A DNA stretch of 64,000 nt from Pikeienuella piscinae (GTDB taxonomy: Bacteria > Pseudomonadota > Alphaproteobacteria > Rhodobacterales > Rhodobacteraceae): contig NZ_CP049056.1 in NCBI RefSeq assembly GCF_011044155.1, forward strand, positions 4,158,001 through 4,222,000. Reading direction: 5' to 3'. A model generated the notes under the pieces. That model did not search any database. It worked only from the letters and a program-made list of their open reading frames with translations, and had not been told where the DNA came from. The position numbers and the translations under genes are program-made. This document shows, piece after piece, positions 26,882 to 35,849 of the stretch (positions are counted from its first letter, which is position 1; each line of letters opens with the position of its first letter).

Positions 26882-28537
26882 CTAACTTTCCAGCCAGACC
26901 TCCTCGAGATGCATCTCGTCCGACTGGTGTTTTTCGTAGCCGTGGACGCCTTCGCGATAGCTCAGATAGATCTTGCGCCAATAGGGTTGGATGATGATTC
27001 CCGCGTCCTGCAGCCTTGCTTCGAGCTTGGCCATGATCGCGCGCCGCGCTTCGACATCGGGTGTCGCAGAGGCCTTCTCCAGCAGCGCGTCGAACTCCGG
27101 ATCCGAGAACGCGGTTTCATTCCAGGACCCTCCGGATTTGTAGGCGAGGTTGAGCACCTGAACGCCAAGCGGCCGGCCGGTCCAGTTGGTCGTGGAGAAC
27201 GGGTATTTCGTCCAGTCGTTCCAGAATGTAGCGCCGGGGATGATCGTCCGCTTGACCTTGATCCCCGCGTCGCGAAGCTGCGCGGCGATGGCGTCGGACG
27301 TGTCGCGCCGCCAGTCGGTGTCGATCGAGATCAACTCGAACTCGGTGTCTCGATGCCCCGCTTCCTCCAGCAGCGCCAGCGCCCTTTCGACATTGCGGGA
27401 GATTGGCGGCAGCGGGGCGTATTCGGTATGCACGGGACCGACATGGTGGTTCTCCGCCGGCTCCCCGGCGCCGTCGAGGCCGAGCTGGAGGACGATGTTG
27501 TTGTCCACGGCGAGCTGAAGCGCATTCCGGACACGCTTGTCGTCATAGGGCGGGTTGGCGACGTTCATCCGCGCCACGATCGTCTGACCGGTGGCGATTT
27601 CGGATCTCAGCATCCCAATCGCGTCCAGCTGTTCGAGCGCGGAGGGCGGCGTGTCATTGCTTCCATCGACCTCGCCGGCTTCGAGAGCGTTGATCATCGC
27701 CGTCGTGTCGGTCCCGAAATCGATCCACTCGATCCCGTCGAGATATGGCTCGCCGGCCCACCATTCGTGGTCCTTTTTCCGGCGCACTTCGGCCCGAACG
27801 CCGGTCTCGTAGGCGACGAGTTCGTAAGGGCCGGTGGTGACGGCGCAGATTTCCTCCGCCGACGCGCCGCCGCCATAGCTGCGGTGCACGACCAGCGCGG
27901 GATAGTCCGCCATGGCGGCGACCAGCGTGATGTCCGGCGTCGGTAGGTGGGCGATCACGGTGTGGTCGTCCACGATCTCCAGCGCGCCTTCGCGGAGTTT
28001 GCCGGTGTCGGGGTCCACCAGCTCGCCCATGCGCGAAGCCATGGAGTTGCCGGGAACGTCCTTTTCGCACCAGCGGGCGATATTGAAGACCAGGTCCTCG
28101 GCGCCGAATTCGTCGCCGTTGGACCACATCACTCCCTTGCGGCAGTTGAGCGTATAGGTCGTCGCATCGTCGCTCACCTCCCAGCTCTCCAGCAGCCGGC
28201 CCTCGAAGGTGAAGTCGCGTTTCCAGCGCACCAGATATTCGCAGCATTGGCGTGTGACGTTGGCGAGGGAGCCCCAATCATAGGTGCGCGGGTCCTTCAT
28301 CGCCTGGACTTCCATCTCGATTCGCAGAACTCCGCCCTTCCTGCCTTCCGCGGCCCGGGCGAGGCCGGGTGCGAGCCCGCCGAGCGCATAGGCCCCAGCC
28401 GCGGAAACGCCGACGCCGGTGGCGATGCTGAGGAACTCCCGTCGGCTGAGCCGACCCGCGCGAAACGATTCGGCGCTGGATCGCGCGATGGGGTGAAGTC
28501 TGGCGAGCGTGTCGTCCTGGACATCATTCCGTTTCAT
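26882..28537 (-). CDS. ABC transporter substrate-binding protein, family 5 (SBP_bac_5), Tat-exported
   Basis: A 551-residue periplasmic binding protein. The N-terminus has a Tat signal, [11 protein letters not shown] at 31-41, followed by a hydrophobic stretch and a cleavage region near ARAAEG. The mature part shows the family 5 features: [41 protein letters not shown] and a C-terminal region rich in aromatic residues. Family 5 proteins bind peptides or other polar compounds. Given the neighbouring lyases for histidine-type betaines it may bind ergothioneine-like compounds; that is inference from position. The 28538-28706 gap upstream holds no gene and probably the promoter. Confidence 0.87.
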   Translation of the reverse strand: MKRNDVQDDTLARLHPIARSSAESFRAGRLSRREFLSIATGVGVSAAGAYALGGLAPGLARAAEGRKGGVLRIEMEVQAMKDPRTYDWGSLANVTRQCCEYLVRWKRDFTFEGRLLESWEVSDDATTYTLNCRKGVMWSNGDEFGAEDLVFNIARWCEKDVPGNSMASRMGELVDPDTGKLREGALEIVDDHTVIAHLPTPDITLVAAMADYPALVVHRSYGGGASAEEICAVTTGPYELVAYETGVRAEVRRKKDHEWWAGEPYLDGIEWIDFGTDTTAMINALEAGEVDGSNDTPPSALEQLDAIGMLRSEIATGQTIVARMNVANPPYDDKRVRNALQLAVDNNIVLQLGLDGAGEPAENHHVGPVHTEYAPLPPISRNVERALALLEEAGHRDTEFELISIDTDWRRDTSDAIAAQLRDAGIKVKRTIIPGATFWNDWTKYPFSTTNWTGRPLGVQVLNLAYKSGGSWNETAFSDPEFDALLEKASATPDVEARRAIMAKLEARLQDAGIIIQPYWRKIYLSYREGVHGYEKHQSDEMHLEEVWLES

Positions 28538-28706
28538 GGGTCGTCTCCCTGTCGCAAAGGCGCCGCAGCGTCCGAATATCGCACGCAGCTAATCACGCCG
28601 AGTCGCCGCAGGCCAAGAAAGAAAACGGCGGTTGGCCGCTCCGGCGGGGGCGAGCGGGCGGGTTTTCGGCAAATAGATGGCGGCGATAACAAACGCCGAT
28701 GGGCGT

Positions 28707-29120
28707 TCAGACCCCCCGCGTCTCGATAATCACATGTTCGGGATAGAAGGCGATCAATCCCTTGAGGTCCGTCGCGAAGTCGAACGGCTCCGGATAGGTC
28801 CACGCGATGTTCTCGACGGCGACCGCGCCGGTCTCGTCCAGGAGGTCGAAATAGGCCGCGTCTCCCTTCAGCGGACAATGGGTCGATTTCGTGTTCCGCC
28901 GCAGTCGCGCGCGTATGGCCACTTCGGGGAAATAGACCAGCGGAGCGTAAACGTCCTTGCCGACTTCGATCATGTGAACCGCGTTTGAAGCATCGGCCAG
29001 CACCGTGTCGTCGCGAAGCGCGCGGGCGCGCCCCGTCATCGGCCTTAGCCGCATGAAGTGGCGCGGCTCGGCCGGATTGTGGATAGTGTGCTCGGACATC
29101 GTGATGGCGGAATCGGGCAT
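28707..29120 (-). CDS. DUF427 domain-containing protein
   Basis: A 137-residue protein starting MPDSAITMSEH, with an AAGGAAA ribosome site upstream. The single DUF427 domain shows the family pattern: GRARALRDDTVLADASNA, VYFPEVAIRARLRRNTKSTHCPLKG, then AAYFDLLDETG and IAWTYPEPF. The biochemical role of this family is not known to me. It is 37 bases downstream of the second lyase gene, in the same direction, and 169 bases before the ABC binding protein, so it probably belongs to the lyase transcript. Confidence 0.88.
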   Translation of the reverse strand: MPDSAITMSEHTIHNPAEPRHFMRLRPMTGRARALRDDTVLADASNAVHMIEVGKDVYAPLVYFPEVAIRARLRRNTKSTHCPLKGDAAYFDLLDETGAVAVENIAWTYPEPFDFATDLKGLIAFYPEHVIIETRGV

Positions 29121-29157
29121 CTCAGGTTTCCTTCTTTGGCGCGGCCCGCGCCGGGTT

Positions 29158-30624
29158 TCAGCGCGAGTGCGAGTGCGGGTTCGGGCCGCCGGTGATCGCG
29201 AGCGTCGCGAAACGGGTTTGTAAGGCATGCAGATCGGCGCCGAGATCACGCTCGCGCCGGTCGGTGACGGGCGCGACATGGGCGCGAATCTCGTCAAGAA
29301 ACGGGCGGAGCGCCGGCGCGGGTTCGCGTTTCGTCACCCAGAGCGCTTGACTCGCCGCCGCGGCGAGCACCGCAAGCGAGGCTTCGAGGCAGAACGAGCT
29401 TCGCAGATTCTTGGCGTACGAGAAGGCCGCGGTGGTCGCCACGTCGTTCTGCCCGCCGATGCCTCCGCCTTCGCTCGGCGGCATGAAGGTGCGCCGCGCC
29501 GCATGACGCGCCTCCTCGCCGAAGCCGATCTGGACGAAGCTGATCACTCCGGCGCCGTAGGGCGGACCGTTTGGATCGACCAGCCCGGCGGGCAGATGCT
29601 CGGCGCTGAAGAGTTTCATCGTCTGGCGGTCGGCGAGGGTGCACAGGTCCGCCTGGCGCGCGTTCACGGCGTCGACGGCCGGCGTCGCGGCGGCGTTGTG
29701 ATAGCCGCCGGTCGACATCACGCGCCCGTCCGGATGGCTCTCGTCCGGAAGCACGTAGACCGGATTGTCGGTGACGGAGGAGAGGGATATCTCCGCCACT
29801 TCCTCCAACGTCGCGACCGCCGCCTCCGCGGCGCCGAGCACGGTGGGAAGAATGCGCCATGAGACCGGCGCCTGATAGTCGATCCGCCCCGCCGTCGGGG
29901 CGTCCTCCAGCCACGCGCGGAGCGCGGTGAGCGCGGCCCGTTCATGCGGGTCGGCGATACGCCGCCCGAGACCTGCATCGTAGGGCGCAAGGGGTGCGCC
30001 ATAGCCCTCGACCGAAAGCGCCATGATCGCGGTCGCCAGTTTCAGTCGCCCGCGCGCCGTCAGCGCCGCGTCGGCGGCGAGACCGGCGGAGACCGGCGAG
30101 CCGTTGATGCGCGCCATCGGCTCGGCTTCCTCGACCTCGCCATCGGGCATCGCGCTCATGATGTGAAAGAGCGGAAGAATCTCGCCCGCCCCGAGTTGGC
30201 CGGTCAGCGGCAGGCGCGGAATCGGCGCGTCGAGCATCGACGCGATCCGCTCCGCCTCCACCGGTCGGGTCTTTGCGTTCCCTTCCACATAGTTGGCGAG
30301 ACGGGCGAGGATGATCATCCGCACCGCGCGTTCAGGCACAGCTTCCGGGCCGAAGCCCGCGCCATTGAAAGTACGTCTGTTTTCGGCGGCGCGGGCGCGT
30401 TGCTGGTCGGGCGGCACCGGCGTTTTCGCGTTCTGGCCGGCGCCTGACGTGACGCCGTAGACGAAGCGGGTCCGGTCGGCGTCGAGATAGCGCATGAAGC
30501 TTTCCCGCGCCCGATTCATTGCCGTGACCGCCTCCGGACCGATGGCGACGCCTTCGCCGCCAAGGCCGACCCGGCGCGCGGCGTCGAGCGTCAGATCTTT
30601 ACGATTCCTGAGTGTTACCGTCAT
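29158..30624 (-). CDS. HAL/PAL-superfamily lyase lacking the MIO triad (lyase B)
   Basis: A 488-residue protein of the aromatic amino acid lyase fold. Superfamily landmarks are the catalytic-Tyr loop YGVTSGAGQNA (Tyr56), YQAPVSWRILPTVLG where canonical members have the QD-YS-R-PQ motif, and STGGYHNAAATPAVDAVN where they have STGNFHG. At residues 142-152 it reads GQLGAGEILPL, in the place where histidine and phenylalanine lyases carry G-A-S-G-D-L-A-P-L; the Ser that makes the MIO electrophile is absent. To my knowledge ergothionase, which eliminates trimethylamine from ergothioneine, belongs to this superfamily and works without MIO. The start overlaps the upstream lyase stop by 4 bases (ATGA). 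Confidence 0.8.
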   Translation of the reverse strand: MTVTLRNRKDLTLDAARRVGLGGEGVAIGPEAVTAMNRARESFMRYLDADRTRFVYGVTSGAGQNAKTPVPPDQQRARAAENRRTFNGAGFGPEAVPERAVRMIILARLANYVEGNAKTRPVEAERIASMLDAPIPRLPLTGQLGAGEILPLFHIMSAMPDGEVEEAEPMARINGSPVSAGLAADAALTARGRLKLATAIMALSVEGYGAPLAPYDAGLGRRIADPHERAALTALRAWLEDAPTAGRIDYQAPVSWRILPTVLGAAEAAVATLEEVAEISLSSVTDNPVYVLPDESHPDGRVMSTGGYHNAAATPAVDAVNARQADLCTLADRQTMKLFSAEHLPAGLVDPNGPPYGAGVISFVQIGFGEEARHAARRTFMPPSEGGGIGGQNDVATTAAFSYAKNLRSSFCLEASLAVLAAAASQALWVTKREPAPALRPFLDEIRAHVAPVTDRRERDLGADLHALQTRFATLAITGGPNPHSHSR

Positions 30625-32129
30625 CGCCCGTCCTCCGCTGCAAGCGCCGCGTCAGCCATGTCGTCGTCTGTCAGAAGGTCGCTCTCGCTGTTCGCCGCAT
30701 CGGTCAAGGCGGCGGCCAGGCGGGCGGCGTCTTCGCCAAGCACGCGCTTTTCGATGACCGGCGGAAAGCGGCGGCGGACGGCTGCGAGAAAAGGCGAAAG
30801 CGGCGGGGCGGGATCGCGTCCGGCGATATGAAGCGCGTGCGACGCCGTGGCGGCCAGAATCCCGATCATGCGATCGAAGAGAACGGCGACCTTCGCCTCG
30901 TTCCGGCAAGCGATCAGCCCCGGCGCGCTGACATCGTCCTGAAGCGAGGCGCCCGCTTCCGCAGGGGAAAGGAGCGCGGGTTCGCCGAGTCTCCTCATGT
31001 CGTCGATGATGTCGTTGCCGACGAATTCGATGTAGCTGGTCGAGCGGCCGGTCCAGTATTTTTCTCCCTCCGGCAACAGCCTGTCAGGCAGGCCGGAGAC
31101 GTCGCCGCGGTGAAGCTTCACCACCTGCCGCTGGGCGAGCGTGGCGATGTCGACCCAGTTCGCCATCACCGTCTCGACCGCCTGAGCGGTGATGGCGTTG
31201 TGATAGCCGCCGGTGGAGACGGCGCGCGGCGCGCCGGCGTCCGGCCCACCCTCGATAAAGGAAGGGTTGGAAACCATGCCCGCGAGCGCGCGCTCCGCCG
31301 CCGCAATCAGCCCCGCGGCGCCGCGATTTCCCTGGCCGAGCACGCGCGGCAGGATGCGCCAGGAGACCGGCGCCTGATAGGGGCGCCGCCCTTCCGTCGT
31401 CGCGCCCGCCAGCCAGCGGGCGAACGAATCGAGCGAAGCGGCCTCGTGCGGGTCGCCCCAGAGCGGCTTCAACGCCGGATCGAAATGCTCCAGCGGCGCC
31501 AGAATCGCTTCGGCCGAGAGCGCGAACACCTTGTGCGCAAGCGCCATGCGCCGGCGCGCGCGAATTGCGGCGAGCGCCGCCATGCCGGTCGATGAGCAGG
31601 CGGAGTTGGCCTGGCTCGCCTGGACCTCCTCCGGGTCGCGGCGCATCAGATCGGGGGCGCCGCGCATGAGATAGAACATCGGCAATATCTCGCCTGGCGA
31701 GGTCAATCCGCCATCCGGAATCTCCGGTTGCGGGCCGTTCAACGCCTCCTCCACGGCCTTCGCCGCGCGCAGCGTCGAGGCGGGGGCGCCGCCGATGACG
31801 AGGGCCAGCATGGCGAAATACATCGAGCGGACTTCGGCCTCACCAAGCGGACGGTCTCCGAGCGAAAGGCCAAGAAAAGGCATCCCGCCCGCCGCCCGCC
31901 GCCGCCGCGCCTCGGCGTCGACGCGGTTCTTCGCATTAGGTCCGAAATCGCTGGTCACGCCGTAAACGAACGCATTGCCATTGGACTCAAGAAAGTCACG
32001 GAAGCATTTATTTTTACGTATAATTTCATGTATTGCCGGGTCGCCGATCCGAGCGTCTTCGCGCTTGATGACGACGCGGTTCAGCGCGTCGAGCGTGAAG
32101 TCTTCGGGGGCATTGAAAACGATGGACAT
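30621..32129 (-). CDS. HAL/PAL-superfamily lyase lacking the MIO triad (lyase A)
   Basis: A 502-residue paralogue of lyase B. It has YGVTSDFGPNA (Tyr56), YQAPVSWRILPRVLGQ and STGGYHNAITAQAVE, but the MIO-forming Ala-Ser-Gly is replaced by T-S-P-G-E-I-L-P at 143-150. The shared E-I-L-P distinguishes both proteins from histidine ammonia-lyase. The frame is open to 32213; ATG 32129 was chosen because it starts a clean SIVFNAPEDF N-terminus, with an in-frame GTG four codons further up as an alternative. It lies 92 bases downstream of the double LysR gene and is coupled to lyase B. Expected reaction, by family and context: elimination of trimethylamine (or ammonia) from a histidine derivative to a urocanate-type product. 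Confidence 0.8.
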   Translation of the reverse strand: MSIVFNAPEDFTLDALNRVVIKREDARIGDPAIHEIIRKNKCFRDFLESNGNAFVYGVTSDFGPNAKNRVDAEARRRRAAGGMPFLGLSLGDRPLGEAEVRSMYFAMLALVIGGAPASTLRAAKAVEEALNGPQPEIPDGGLTSPGEILPMFYLMRGAPDLMRRDPEEVQASQANSACSSTGMAALAAIRARRRMALAHKVFALSAEAILAPLEHFDPALKPLWGDPHEAASLDSFARWLAGATTEGRRPYQAPVSWRILPRVLGQGNRGAAGLIAAAERALAGMVSNPSFIEGGPDAGAPRAVSTGGYHNAITAQAVETVMANWVDIATLAQRQVVKLHRGDVSGLPDRLLPEGEKYWTGRSTSYIEFVGNDIIDDMRRLGEPALLSPAEAGASLQDDVSAPGLIACRNEAKVAVLFDRMIGILAATASHALHIAGRDPAPPLSPFLAAVRRRFPPVIEKRVLGEDAARLAAALTDAANSESDLLTDDDMADAALAAEDGR

Positions 32130-32221
32130 AGAGGTGCTCACCAAGTTGCTTGCGTGGGGTCGATTCGCCCCTTCGGCGCGCCGCAAGGATGGCCGCGGCG
32201 CGCCAAATGGCAAGTGGGAGT

Positions 32222-34111
32222 CTAGAAAGTGGCGCGGGGCGCGGCCGCATCGAGGGTCGAGTCCGGCCCATCTTCCGCCTCTGTCGACGCGCCCGACGCC
32301 GAAGCGGATGCGAGGCGCTGAAAGGCCGCCGCGATCTGCTCGCCGAGGGCCTCCAGCACAGGGTCCGGCGGCCCCGCGCTTCGCGTTGCGAGGCAGAGTC
32401 TCCTCTCGATTCGCGGGGCGATGACGCGTCGCGCGACGAGCCGCCCGGCCCCGAGATCGTCGTGTATGGCGCTCGACGGCAGCACCGTAGCGAAACGCCC
32501 GGTTTTCACCAGCCGAAGCGTCAGGGAGAGCCCGTCGATCTCCATCGCGGGAGTAAAGGCGAGACCGGTTTCGGCGAGCGCCCTCTCCGTGAGCGCCCGA
32601 AGGCCGAAGCGGCGCGAAGGCGTGATGAGATCGACCTCGGCCAGCGACCGTCCCTCGATTTCGGACGAGCCGTCGTCCCAGCGCGAACCAGGGGCGACGA
32701 CAAGCACGATCGGCTCACGCAGGATCGGCCGTATGGCGAGGCCGGGCTGCTGATCGAGCGTGTCGATGAGCGCCAGGTCGACGAGTTGGGCGCGGAGCCA
32801 GCGGGTCAGCACCCCGGTATACCCTTCGGCGACGGTGAGCGCCGCGTCGGGGTAGGCGGGCCGCCATTCGTCGAGCGCGGCGGCGGCGGCGCGCGCGACG
32901 AGGCTCGATTCGCCCGCCGCCGGAATGAGGCCAAGCCGCACGCGCCGCCTGTCGGGACCGTGCGCGGCGGCACGCAGCCGTCTCATCGACTCGTCGTGAT
33001 CGTTTAGAATCGGCGCGGCGAAATCATAGAACCGCACGCCCGCGCTGGTCGCTGTCATCCCGGCGCTTGACCGGTCGAAGAGCGTCCGTTTCAGCGCGCG
33101 TTCGAGCTTTCGCAGCTGCACGGAAAGCGCGGGTTGGACGATTCCGCGCATCTGCGCGGCGCGGGTGGTGTTGCCGGTCTCCATCGTCGCCGTGAAGCAG
33201 CGAAGGCCGTGAAGATCGATCCGCGCATCGACGGCGCGAAGGCGTGGTGGCGCGCCAGGCCCCTCGGCCACTGTCCGCGTGGCTTCGCGAAGGATCGAAA
33301 GTTCGAGATCGCGCCCGCTTCCACGCACCTCGATTTCGGGGACGAACGGCGCGCCGACGACAGGCCGTATCGACAGCGCCGGCGCGGAATGCCCGGCGGC
33401 GAGGCAGGAGGCCGGAACGAGTAGCGCGACGTCCTTGCGATCGAGAAGCGTGAAATGAACGCCGGTGGAGTCAAGCTTCACGGCCTGCGGGCGTACGCCG
33501 TCGACGGCGAGCCGCGCCGCATCGGTCGCATCGAACGGGCCGACGAGCACGCGCAGTGCGGCGAGCGCGCTCCAGCTCGTCGGGGCGTCCGAGGCCCCGC
33601 CGCGCAGCGTCAGCAGCCGCCATTCGTCGCGGATCCGGCGCCCCGGCGCGGCGTTGGCGGGTGCGAGCCGCCAGGTGATGTTGACGCCGCGCGACGAGGG
33701 CGCCGGTTCGGCCGGCAGGCGCAGGATCACCGCGCGCTCGCCGCTGCGACGGGTGTTGGCGAGCGCGCCGGCCAGCGTCGCGCAGTCAAGCGCGGAACCG
33801 GGTGGAGCGCCGACGAGCGTCACTGTGCGAGGCTCCGAAGCGCCGACACGCCCGCTATGGAGATCGGCGAAGGCGTGCTCGACATCGAGCGTCAGCGCGG
33901 CGCCGTGATCGCGCAGCCGCGCGCCGACCTCGGTCAGGCGCGCGCCGAGCCGCGTCGGCGCGAGCAACCGGGCGCCGATATCGTCCTCCAGCGTCCTGAT
34001 CGCGGCGCTGACGGTCGACTGCGCGAGGCCCATCCGCCGCGCGCCCGCCGAAACGCCGCCTGCGCCCGCGGCGGCGAGAAAACACCAGAGAGTTCTGAGC
34101 GTGGCGGGCAT
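32222..34111 (-). CDS. Tandem (double) LysR-family transcriptional regulator
   Basis: A 629-residue protein containing two complete LysR-type modules in one uninterrupted frame. Module 1: HTH at about 1-60 (RRMGLAQSTVSAAIRTLEDD) with an effector-like region to about 290. Module 2: HTH at about 298-357 (MRGIVQPALSVQLRKLERAL) with an effector domain from 388 (RVRLGLIPAAGESSLV). Normal LysR proteins are about 300 residues with one HTH. ATG 34111 was chosen; the longer open frame to 34315 crosses the divergent promoter. It is divergent from the urocanase-like operon across 118 bases containing a palindrome, and precedes the lyase genes, so it probably controls both arms. Whether both HTHs bind DNA is unknown. 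Confidence 0.85.
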   Translation of the reverse strand: MPATLRTLWCFLAAAGAGGVSAGARRMGLAQSTVSAAIRTLEDDIGARLLAPTRLGARLTEVGARLRDHGAALTLDVEHAFADLHSGRVGASEPRTVTLVGAPPGSALDCATLAGALANTRRSGERAVILRLPAEPAPSSRGVNITWRLAPANAAPGRRIRDEWRLLTLRGGASDAPTSWSALAALRVLVGPFDATDAARLAVDGVRPQAVKLDSTGVHFTLLDRKDVALLVPASCLAAGHSAPALSIRPVVGAPFVPEIEVRGSGRDLELSILREATRTVAEGPGAPPRLRAVDARIDLHGLRCFTATMETGNTTRAAQMRGIVQPALSVQLRKLERALKRTLFDRSSAGMTATSAGVRFYDFAAPILNDHDESMRRLRAAAHGPDRRRVRLGLIPAAGESSLVARAAAAALDEWRPAYPDAALTVAEGYTGVLTRWLRAQLVDLALIDTLDQQPGLAIRPILREPIVLVVAPGSRWDDGSSEIEGRSLAEVDLITPSRRFGLRALTERALAETGLAFTPAMEIDGLSLTLRLVKTGRFATVLPSSAIHDDLGAGRLVARRVIAPRIERRLCLATRSAGPPDPVLEALGEQIAAAFQRLASASASGASTEAEDGPDSTLDAAAPRATF

Positions 34112-34143
34112 TTCGACAAACACACATCGGTGAAAGTGATCAA

Positions 34144-34163
34144 AATCATAGAAAACTATTATT
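34144..34163. promoter_or_regulatory. Palindromic operator candidate between the double LysR gene and the urocanase-like operon
   Basis: A 20-bp dyad of the form AAT-N-ATAG-N4-CTAT-N-ATT in an AT-rich stretch (about 34131-34166) that stands out against the GC-rich surroundings. It contains T-N11-A-type spacing typical of LysR boxes. It lies 33 bases upstream of the regulator start and 67 bases upstream of the HutU-like start. That is the expected position for an autoregulatory and divergent-activating LysR site. Confidence 0.55.
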
Positions 34164-34229
34164 TGTCGCCGCGCAACAGGCGCCGATAGCATCCTCTGGA
34201 GATGCTCATAGACCTGCCTGGAGAGCGCA

Positions 34230-35840
34230 ATGACCAAGATCACCGCGGCGCGTGGAGGCGCCCTTCGCTGCAAGGGATGGCGGCAGGAGGCGATCCTCCG
34301 AATGCTGGAGAACAATCTCGAAAATGGCGAGCGGCCGGAGGATCTGGTGATCTACACCGGCGCGAGAGCCGCGCGGGATTGGGACGCCTATGAGGTGATC
34401 GTCCGCACGCTGAAGGATCTCGATGACGACGAGACCATGCTCGTCCAGTCCGGCAAGCCGATCGCGCGGATGAAGACACATGCGCGGGCGCCGCGCGTCC
34501 TGATGGCCAACGGCAACGTCCTCGGCCGCTGGGCGGGCGAGGAAGAGTACTGGAAGCTGGAGCGCAAGGGCCTGACCTACATGCCGGGGATGACCGCCGC
34601 GGCCTGGCAGTATATCGGCGCGCAGGGCATTCTTCAGGGCACCTATCAGAGCTTCATGGGCGCCGCCGAGCGGTTTTTCGGCGGAACGCTGGCGGGGCGG
34701 ACGATCCTGACCGCCGGTTGTGGCGGCATGGGCGGGGCGCAGCCGCTCGCCGGCAAGATGGCGGGCGCGGCGACGCTGGTGGTGGATGTCGATCCGACTC
34801 GCATCCAGCGCCGCGTCGACACCGGCTATTGCGACCGGATGACCGCCGATCTGGACGAAGCGTTGGCGTGGATCGAAGCGGCGCGCGCCGCCGGCGAGGG
34901 GCTTTCCGTCGGCCTCGTCGCGAATGTCGCGCCGGCCTATGAGGCGCTGCTGGAGCGCGGTTTTCAGCCCGACATCCTGACCGACCAGACGATGACCGAC
35001 CCGCGCCGCGGCTATGTCCCTGACGGCATGACCGCGGAGGAGGCGCGCAAGATGCGCGAGACGGACCCCGATGAACTCGGGCGTCGTGGCGACGAGACGC
35101 AGCGCCGCCACGTCGCCGCCTTCCTGAAATTCCGGGAGCAGGGCGCGGTGACCTTCGAATACGGCAACGGCTTGCGGCTTCGCAGCGCCGACCGCGGGGT
35201 GACGGAGATGCTGGAGGTCGAGAGCTTCGTCACCATGTTCATCCGTCCGCTCTTCTGCGAGGGGTTCGGCCCGTTCCGTTGGATCGCGATCTCAGGCGAC
35301 CCGGGCGATATCGCGGTCGTCGACGACCTGATCGGCGAGACCTTCTCGGACAATCACCCGATCCACGCCTGGATCGCTCTGGCGCGTGAGCACGTGCAAT
35401 TCACCGGACTCCCCGCCCGCATCGGCTGGCTCGGCCACGGAGAGCGCAGCCGGCTGGCGTTGAAGGTCAACGAGGCTGTGGCGGATGGACGACTCAAGGG
35501 TCCGATCGCCTTCACCCGCGATCATCTTGATTCCGGCTCCGTCGCCAATCCGTTCCGCGAATCGGAAAAGATGGCGGACGGGTCGGAGGCGGTCTCCGAC
35601 TGGCCGATCCTCAACGCGCTGCTCGCCTGCGCCAACGGCGCCGATCTCGTCGCCGTGCACAGTCATGGCGACCGTTCGCAGAGCGCAGGGCAGACTTGCG
35701 TCGCGGACGGGTCGGATCTGGCGGCGGCGAAACTCGGGGCGGTCCTCGACGGCGACACCGGCATTGGCGTCGTCCGGCACGCGGAGGCGGGGTATGAAAG
35801 CGCGATCCGTGCGCGCGGGCGCGCCGGGCTCGATCTTTAG
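34230..35840 (+). CDS. Urocanate hydratase family protein A (probable thio- or modified-urocanate hydratase)
   Basis: A 536-residue member of the HutU family, NAD-dependent enzymes that add water to urocanate. Family blocks are clear: CKGWRQEAILRMLENNLENG, TAGCGGMGGAQPLAGKMAG (NAD site), IRPLFCEGFGPFRWIAISGD, RDHLDSGSVANP and SDWPILNALLACANGA. Two key regions differ from canonical urocanase. GLPARICW is GLPARIGW (Gly399), so the cysteine equivalent to Pseudomonas Cys410 is missing, and the glycine-rich loop is shortened to VHSHGDRSQSAG. These point to an imidazole substrate other than urocanate, such as thiourocanate or S-methyl-thiourocanate. It is the first gene of the plus-strand operon, with GGAGAG ahead of ATG 34230. 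Confidence 0.85.
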   Translation: MTKITAARGGALRCKGWRQEAILRMLENNLENGERPEDLVIYTGARAARDWDAYEVIVRTLKDLDDDETMLVQSGKPIARMKTHARAPRVLMANGNVLGRWAGEEEYWKLERKGLTYMPGMTAAAWQYIGAQGILQGTYQSFMGAAERFFGGTLAGRTILTAGCGGMGGAQPLAGKMAGAATLVVDVDPTRIQRRVDTGYCDRMTADLDEALAWIEAARAAGEGLSVGLVANVAPAYEALLERGFQPDILTDQTMTDPRRGYVPDGMTAEEARKMRETDPDELGRRGDETQRRHVAAFLKFREQGAVTFEYGNGLRLRSADRGVTEMLEVESFVTMFIRPLFCEGFGPFRWIAISGDPGDIAVVDDLIGETFSDNHPIHAWIALAREHVQFTGLPARIGWLGHGERSRLALKVNEAVADGRLKGPIAFTRDHLDSGSVANPFRESEKMADGSEAVSDWPILNALLACANGADLVAVHSHGDRSQSAGQTCVADGSDLAAAKLGAVLDGDTGIGVVRHAEAGYESAIRARGRAGLDL

Positions 35841-35849
35841 GGAGGCGAC

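Noticed and set aside
34112-34315. N-terminal extension of the double LysR regulator
   Set aside because: It would cover the AT-rich divergent promoter and the start of the first urocanase-like gene; the LysR HTH starts at ATG 34111.
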